Shown piece after piece: positions 26,202 through 30,404 of a stretch of DNA of 30,404 bases (its first letter is position 1; every line of letters starts with the position of its first letter). Source of the stretch: Saprospiraceae bacterium UBA7328 (lineage in GTDB: Bacteria > Bacteroidota > Bacteroidia > Chitinophagales > Saprospiraceae). The notes beneath the pieces were generated by a model, which searched no databases, was not told where the DNA came from, and worked only from the letters and a program-made list of their open reading frames with translations. The position numbers and the translations under genes were made by a program. The DNA lies in NCBI GenBank assembly GCA_002471345.1, contig DKPS01000093.1, positions 1 to 30,404 of the forward strand. The letters run 5' to 3'.

Positions 26202-26231
26202 ATGTTTTTTTATATTTAAACATCTTTAATA

Positions 26232-26261
26232 TTGGGTAATTCAAAGTAATTGTTATCTTTG
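26232..26261 (+). promoter_or_regulatory. Bacteroidota-type promoter of porP-like operon
   Basis: TTG (26232-26234), a 19-nt spacer and TATCTTTG (26254-26261) fit the -33/-7 consensus exactly. The gene start lies 29 nt downstream of the -7 element. It probably drives the whole secretion/motility block to the window end. Confidence 0.72.
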
Positions 26262-26290
26262 TATTTATCAGGAAACTTACATTATATAAA

Positions 26291-27292
26291 ATGAAAAGAT
26301 TACTTACACTACTTTTCGTCTTTTCTGTCTTTGCAGCATATTCACAGGATATTCATTATTCTCAGTTTTATAATGCACCCCTTGTAATGAACCCTGCAAA
26401 TACTGGGATTTTTAATGGAGACAAAAGAATATTGCTGAGCTATAAAGATCAATGGAGTTCAGTTCCAGTGCCTTGGAAAACATTCACAGGATCATACGAT
26501 ATGAAGTTTTATCCTGAAAATAGTGCGGATCACTTTTTCTCAGGGGGATTAGTCTTTAATTACGATAGACAAGGTGCCTCGAAGTTAAGTACGTCGAATA
26601 TCAATCTTACAGGAAGTTATACTCGGATTTTAAATTCAAACAATCTCTTTACTGTTGGAGTAGCTTTCGGATATGCAACCAGAGGCTTTAATTCAGATGA
26701 TTTGACTTGGGATAGACAATGGAATGGAGTGGCTCTGGATAGAGGCTTGACTTCAGGTGAGGTTAACTTATCGGCAGATAGGGTGTCTTTTTTTGAAAAT
26801 GCTATTGGAGCTAATTATAGATGGCAGAAAAGTAGCCGTACTAATCTGGACTTAGGAGTGAGTGTTTTTCATATAATTGAGCCTAAGGTTGCTTTCTTCG
26901 GTGGTGATGATATTTCATTGGAAAAAAGAGTAACGCTTAGTGGTGTCGGCAATTTCCAGATGGGAGAATCATTTGATATCCAGTTACATGGATTGGCTCA
27001 ATTTCAAGGAGGCCCTTCTGAATACATTATTGGTGCATTGGGTAAGTTTTATCTAGACAATACTCCAGGCTCAGAATGGCAATTGCATGTAGGAGCTGGA
27101 TTTCGAACTAAGAAAGCACTTTATCCCACCGTAGCCATTCAGCATAAAAACATGTATGTCTCAGCTAGTTATGATATTGGTCTATCTGAATTCAATAAAG
27201 AACATTCTGGCGGAGGTATAGAATTACATTTTAGGTATATATGGGCAAATCCGCCTTCACCTAAGCGAGTAAAAGTATGTCCTATATTCTAA
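26291..27292 (+). CDS. PorP/SprF-family type IX secretion membrane protein
   Basis: A 333-residue exported protein with a clear signal peptide (about 1-18, cleaved near YSQ). The family hallmark DIHYSQFYNAPLVMNPANTG follows immediately (20-39), then the amphipathic beta strands of an outer-membrane barrel, including LSYKDQWSSVPVPW and GSYDMKFYPE. PorP of Porphyromonas and SprF of Flavobacterium are needed for type IX secretion or attachment of gliding adhesins; many genomes carry several paralogues, each linked to its own cargo, as seems the case here with the truncated secreted protein downstream. It is the first gene of an operon, with 13 nt before the PorE-like gene. Confidence 0.9.
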   Translation: MKRLLTLLFVFSVFAAYSQDIHYSQFYNAPLVMNPANTGIFNGDKRILLSYKDQWSSVPVPWKTFTGSYDMKFYPENSADHFFSGGLVFNYDRQGASKLSTSNINLTGSYTRILNSNNLFTVGVAFGYATRGFNSDDLTWDRQWNGVALDRGLTSGEVNLSADRVSFFENAIGANYRWQKSSRTNLDLGVSVFHIIEPKVAFFGGDDISLEKRVTLSGVGNFQMGESFDIQLHGLAQFQGGPSEYIIGALGKFYLDNTPGSEWQLHVGAGFRTKKALYPTVAIQHKNMYVSASYDIGLSEFNKEHSGGGIELHFRYIWANPPSPKRVKVCPIF

Positions 27293-27305
27293 AGAAAAAA
27301 TTAAG

Positions 27306-29777
27306 ATGAGGCGAGTATATATACTATTTGTTTTCTTGATTAGCTCACAATTGGCTTTTGGTCAGAGCTACAGCTATACTCAATATCTTGAGGCTGCTGA
27401 GAAAGCGATGCTAAATAAAGACTATTACACAGCTTTGAGCCATTATAATAGTGCGGTACACTTTGGGAAAAGTGATATATCAACACTTTATAAAGCTGCT
27501 GAAGCTGCACGTATGTTTAATGCTTTCAATTTAGCTGCTGATAGGTATCAAGCTGTGATTGATAGCGAGTCCGATGGAGAATATCCGCTTTCGTCTTTCT
27601 GGATGGGAGATGTGCAGCAGAAAATGGGAGCATATTCAGAAGCAATTACTTCCTATGATATGTATTTATCAGAGCATGATGGAGATGATGCCTATTACAC
27701 CCAGAAAGCTCAAAAAGAAAAACTGGCATGTGAGTGGGCTCAAGGAATAGTGGCTTCTCCAGATGAGAATATAAGTGTGGAACATTTAGGAGAAGGTATT
27801 AATACTCCATTCTCAGATTTTGCACCTATTCAAGTTGAAGATAAATTGGTTTTCTCTTCATTGAGATTTGACCATGATAAAATTGAAAAGTTACCTGCTA
27901 GTCAATATTCTAAAGTTTTAACGGTTGATGGTACTTCAGCAGTAGATTATGACGAAAATATTAATACTGATGATGTACTTACAGCGCATTCAGCTTTTAA
28001 CATAAATAGATCAAGAATTTACTATACTATATGTACATATATAAATGTAAGTGATGTAGAATGTGACATATATTATAGACCTGTTTTAGGAGATGGTACT
28101 TTAGGAAATGCTGTAATGTTGCCTGAAAGTATAAACGATCCTAGTTCAACCAATACTCAACCGTCAGTTGGGTTCAATGAAAAAATGGGTAAAGAAGTTT
28201 TATACTTTTCTTCTGATAGAGATGGAGGAAAAGGTGGAATGGATATATATTATTCTTCTCTTGAATCAGGTGATACTTTTGGTTCTGTCCAAAATTTAGG
28301 TGATGTCAATACTACGGGTAATGATATCACACCGTATTTTCATAATTCTTCTCAAGTCTTGTACTTCAGTTCTGATGGTTACCAAAGACTAGGAGGATAT
28401 GATATTTATAGAAGTGGAGTAGATGAAGGTGTGTTTGGGGATGTAGAGCATCTAGGATCTCCAATTAATTCGAGCTATGATGATTTGTATTATAGTCTGA
28501 CAGATGATACCAATACCGCACATTTTTCATCTAACAGAACGGGCTCAACTTATTTAGAAGAAGGTGAAGAATATTGTTGTGTAAGTTGCTATGATATATT
28601 CAGAGTAGATATAGGTGATATTAAATTAGACCTTAATGCGTTGACTTTTGATAAAGAAACTTTGGAACCCTTATTAGGAGCAACTGTAAGGTTGATAAAT
28701 GTCACATCAAGTGAGGAAGTTGGAGTTATAATCAACTTAGAAACAAATGATCACATGTTTGATCTGCAAAGAGGAATGGAATATAAGATCGTGGTAGAAC
28801 ATGAGGATTATCTTCCTACAGATGGGACTTACATAAGTACCATTCGAGCATTTAGATCGGAGTCTCATATAAGAAAAATATATTTAGATAAAGCGCCAAA
28901 TCCGTATGAGCTTCAAGTGCTTACATTCGATCAGTTAACGAGAGCTGCATTGAATGGGACTACTGTAACTCTTACTGACTTAACAGACAATAGTGTCCAA
29001 GCAATCACATTGACAGGGGATGGAACCAATGAATTTATGTTTCAGGTCGTTAAAGGGCATTCTTATAGATTGACAGGATCTAAATCTGGTTATTACGATG
29101 CCTCTATATCATTTGCTGCGGATTATGCTGAAGGTCAGTTCTTACTTATAAAGAGATTGTATCTACAACCAAATGTACCTGAGTTGTATTTGCCACTTGT
29201 ATTGTATTTTGATAATGACATTCCTGATTTAAGAAGTACTCGTACTACCACAGATAAAACTTACACCCAGACCTATTCTAATTATATAGTTAGAAAAGAG
29301 GAGTTTAAAGATAGTTATGCAGAGACTTTAGATGAGCCTTTGGCAGGTGAAGCAAGAAACGCTGTTGATGGATTTTTTGAAGATAGAGTAAGGGATGGTA
29401 GGTATAGAAATGGTGTCCGTGAAGGATATAATCGACTTCAGTTGTTCTTGAATACTGTTCTTAATGAATTAGCAACAGGAAGAGAATACAAAATGTCGAT
29501 TAGAGGATTTGCGAGTCCACGTGCAGCGACAAAATATAATGCGGCATTATCTCAAAGAAGGGTAGAGTCTATCAAAAATGAGATAAGATCTTATGCAGGA
29601 GGAGCCTTGTTTCCTTATATGGATAATGGAAAACTTGTAATTGAAGAATTAGCTTATGGGGAAACTACTTCAGCTGCTAATATTAGTGACAGGTCATACG
29701 ACTTGAGAAATTCTGTATATAGTCCAGAAGCTTCTCAAGAAAGACGAGTTGAAATTGAAAGAATAATATCTCAATAA
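27306..29777 (+). CDS. PorE-like TPR / PD40 propeller / OmpA-family lipid-envelope protein
   Basis: An 823-residue exported protein: signal peptide about 1-19, TPR-like repeats about 22-145, PD40/WD40-like beta-propeller repeats about 150-435 (VLYFSSDRDGGKGGMDIYYS at 298-317 and VLYFSSDGYQRLGGYDIYRS at 351-370), two tandem carboxypeptidase-regulatory-like units (about 440-528 and 535-620), and an OmpA-type C-terminal domain (about 628-823, FDNDIPD; YNAALSQRRVESI at 744-756). This is the domain order of PorE, which links the type IX machine to peptidoglycan. In the OmpA domain the arginine Arg752 of the peptidoglycan motif is kept, but the preceding GHTD-like Asp is replaced by RGFASPRA. No lipobox is seen. 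It probably anchors the neighbouring PorP-like barrel; the pairing is inferred. Confidence 0.88.
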   Translation: MRRVYILFVFLISSQLAFGQSYSYTQYLEAAEKAMLNKDYYTALSHYNSAVHFGKSDISTLYKAAEAARMFNAFNLAADRYQAVIDSESDGEYPLSSFWMGDVQQKMGAYSEAITSYDMYLSEHDGDDAYYTQKAQKEKLACEWAQGIVASPDENISVEHLGEGINTPFSDFAPIQVEDKLVFSSLRFDHDKIEKLPASQYSKVLTVDGTSAVDYDENINTDDVLTAHSAFNINRSRIYYTICTYINVSDVECDIYYRPVLGDGTLGNAVMLPESINDPSSTNTQPSVGFNEKMGKEVLYFSSDRDGGKGGMDIYYSSLESGDTFGSVQNLGDVNTTGNDITPYFHNSSQVLYFSSDGYQRLGGYDIYRSGVDEGVFGDVEHLGSPINSSYDDLYYSLTDDTNTAHFSSNRTGSTYLEEGEEYCCVSCYDIFRVDIGDIKLDLNALTFDKETLEPLLGATVRLINVTSSEEVGVIINLETNDHMFDLQRGMEYKIVVEHEDYLPTDGTYISTIRAFRSESHIRKIYLDKAPNPYELQVLTFDQLTRAALNGTTVTLTDLTDNSVQAITLTGDGTNEFMFQVVKGHSYRLTGSKSGYYDASISFAADYAEGQFLLIKRLYLQPNVPELYLPLVLYFDNDIPDLRSTRTTTDKTYTQTYSNYIVRKEEFKDSYAETLDEPLAGEARNAVDGFFEDRVRDGRYRNGVREGYNRLQLFLNTVLNELATGREYKMSIRGFASPRAATKYNAALSQRRVESIKNEIRSYAGGALFPYMDNGKLVIEELAYGETTSAANISDRSYDLRNSVYSPEASQERRVEIERIISQ

Positions 29778-29816
29778 AATGAGTTGGACGGGATTACAAA
29801 TATCAAATCTGCACCA

Positions 29817-30404
29817 ATGAAATTAGAAATGAAAAGCGTAATGAATAAATACTTTTTCATATTGATGTTAGCAATGGGGACTTTTATTCCTGGCACCATC
29901 AATGCGACACATATTGTGGGCGGGGATATATCCTACGAATGCTTGGGTAATGACTTTTATGAGGTTACGCTCACATTGAGAAGGGATTGTATTAATGGTG
30001 CCGAAGATGCTCCATTTGATGAACTAGCCGCCGTGGGTATTTTTGATAAGACTGGAAAGAAATTAGATTTCATCGGGCGATTAGGAATTTTATACCTACC
30101 TTTTAATGGAGCAGATACAATTAAAAATAATATTCCTGAATGTGCATTAGATGGGGATTTAATATGTGTCGCAGAAGCGGTATATGTTGGACAAATTCAT
30201 TTGCCTTTTAGAGAACGAGGATACGTGTTAACTTATCAGAGATGTTGTAGAAATGGTACGCTTAATAATATTATTAATCCTCTGGAAACAGGTGCCACAA
30301 GAACTGTTAGTATTTCTAGGGAATCTCAATTGGAATGTAACAGTGGGCCAGCATTTGGGGCTTTTCCTGATATTATAGCTTGTGCAAATGAGGAGGTTTC
30401 GGTT
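29817..30404 (+). CDS. Secreted THIVGG-type surface protein, 5' fragment
   Basis: An open frame of 196 codons that runs off the window end with no stop. In-frame ATG codons at 29817, 29829 and 29841 are possible starts; 29841 gives the neatest signal peptide (MNKYFFILMLAMGTFIPGTINA) with the mature protein starting THIVGG. That opening and the following GDISYECLGNDFYEVTLTLR, RDC, and YQRCCRNG segments are typical of large Bacteroidota surface proteins that end in a gliding-motility/type IX C-terminal domain. The C-terminus is outside the window, so the secretion signal cannot be confirmed. The gene follows the PorE-like stop by 39 nt, suggesting it is the cargo of this porP/porE-like cluster. 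Confidence 0.8.
   Translation, partial: MKLEMKSVMNKYFFILMLAMGTFIPGTINATHIVGGDISYECLGNDFYEVTLTLRRDCINGAEDAPFDELAAVGIFDKTGKKLDFIGRLGILYLPFNGADTIKNNIPECALDGDLICVAEAVYVGQIHLPFRERGYVLTYQRCCRNGTLNNIINPLETGATRTVSISRESQLECNSGPAFGAFPDIIACANEEVSV

Overview
The window looks like a chromosomal segment of a Bacteroidota bacterium, most likely a Cytophagales-type (Flammeovirga/Reichenbachiella-like) species. The evidence is AT-rich DNA, a PorP/SprF - PorE-like - THIVGG secretome block of the type IX secretion/gliding type, a Bacteroidota-style ECF sigma / FecR / STN-TonB receptor / DUF4249 lipoprotein locus, and several promoters with the Bacteroidota -7 element TAnnTTTG. No tRNA, rRNA, CRISPR array, transposase, phage gene or restriction system was seen. 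The genus assignment is inference.

Layout. (1) 39-4937, minus: a two-gene operon of a three-domain GMC oxidoreductase / alpha-beta hydrolase fusion and a calcineurin-like phosphoesterase. (2) 5216-8158, plus: an APC-family amino-acid permease followed 6 nt later by an unusual aldo/keto reductase-RidA fusion. (3) 8378-14061, plus: ECF sigma factor and FecR-type anti-sigma factor, closed by a strong terminator, then a TonB-dependent receptor interrupted by a single in-frame TAA, then a DUF4249 lipoprotein with its own near-consensus promoter. A Crp-fold regulator (14130-14837) ends the run with a terminator. (4) 14946-18974, minus: yidC, gpsA and a membrane-anchored coiled-coil protein resembling PspA/Vipp1. 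(5) 19137-23829, plus: a CorA-like transporter, then nrdB and nrdA of a strikingly eukaryote-like class Ia ribonucleotide reductase. The nrdB leader carries a back-to-back pair of DnaA boxes. (6) 23870-26079, minus: bifunctional NAD(P)HX repair enzyme overlapping by 4 nt a sirtuin that has lost its zinc cysteines. (7) 26291-30404, plus: PorP/SprF-like protein, PorE-like TPR/PD40/CRD/OmpA protein, and the first 196 codons of a secreted protein cut off by the window end.

How the genes fit together. Blocks 3 and 7 are envelope systems: regulated uptake of an unknown substrate, and type IX secretion/gliding. Block 4 links inner-membrane protein insertion, phospholipid precursor synthesis and a probable membrane-stress protein. 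Blocks 5 and 6 are housekeeping (dNTP supply, Mg2+, NAD metabolism). Blocks 1 and 2 are metabolic modules with unknown substrates and hold the oddest domain fusions. I see no complete unknown defence or mobile system. The most notable points are the nonsense codon in the receptor, the Cys-nucleophile GMC-hydrolase fusion, the AKR-RidA fusion lacking the RidA arginine, the anchored PspA-like protein beside yidC, the zinc-less sirtuin and the DnaA boxes before nrdBA.
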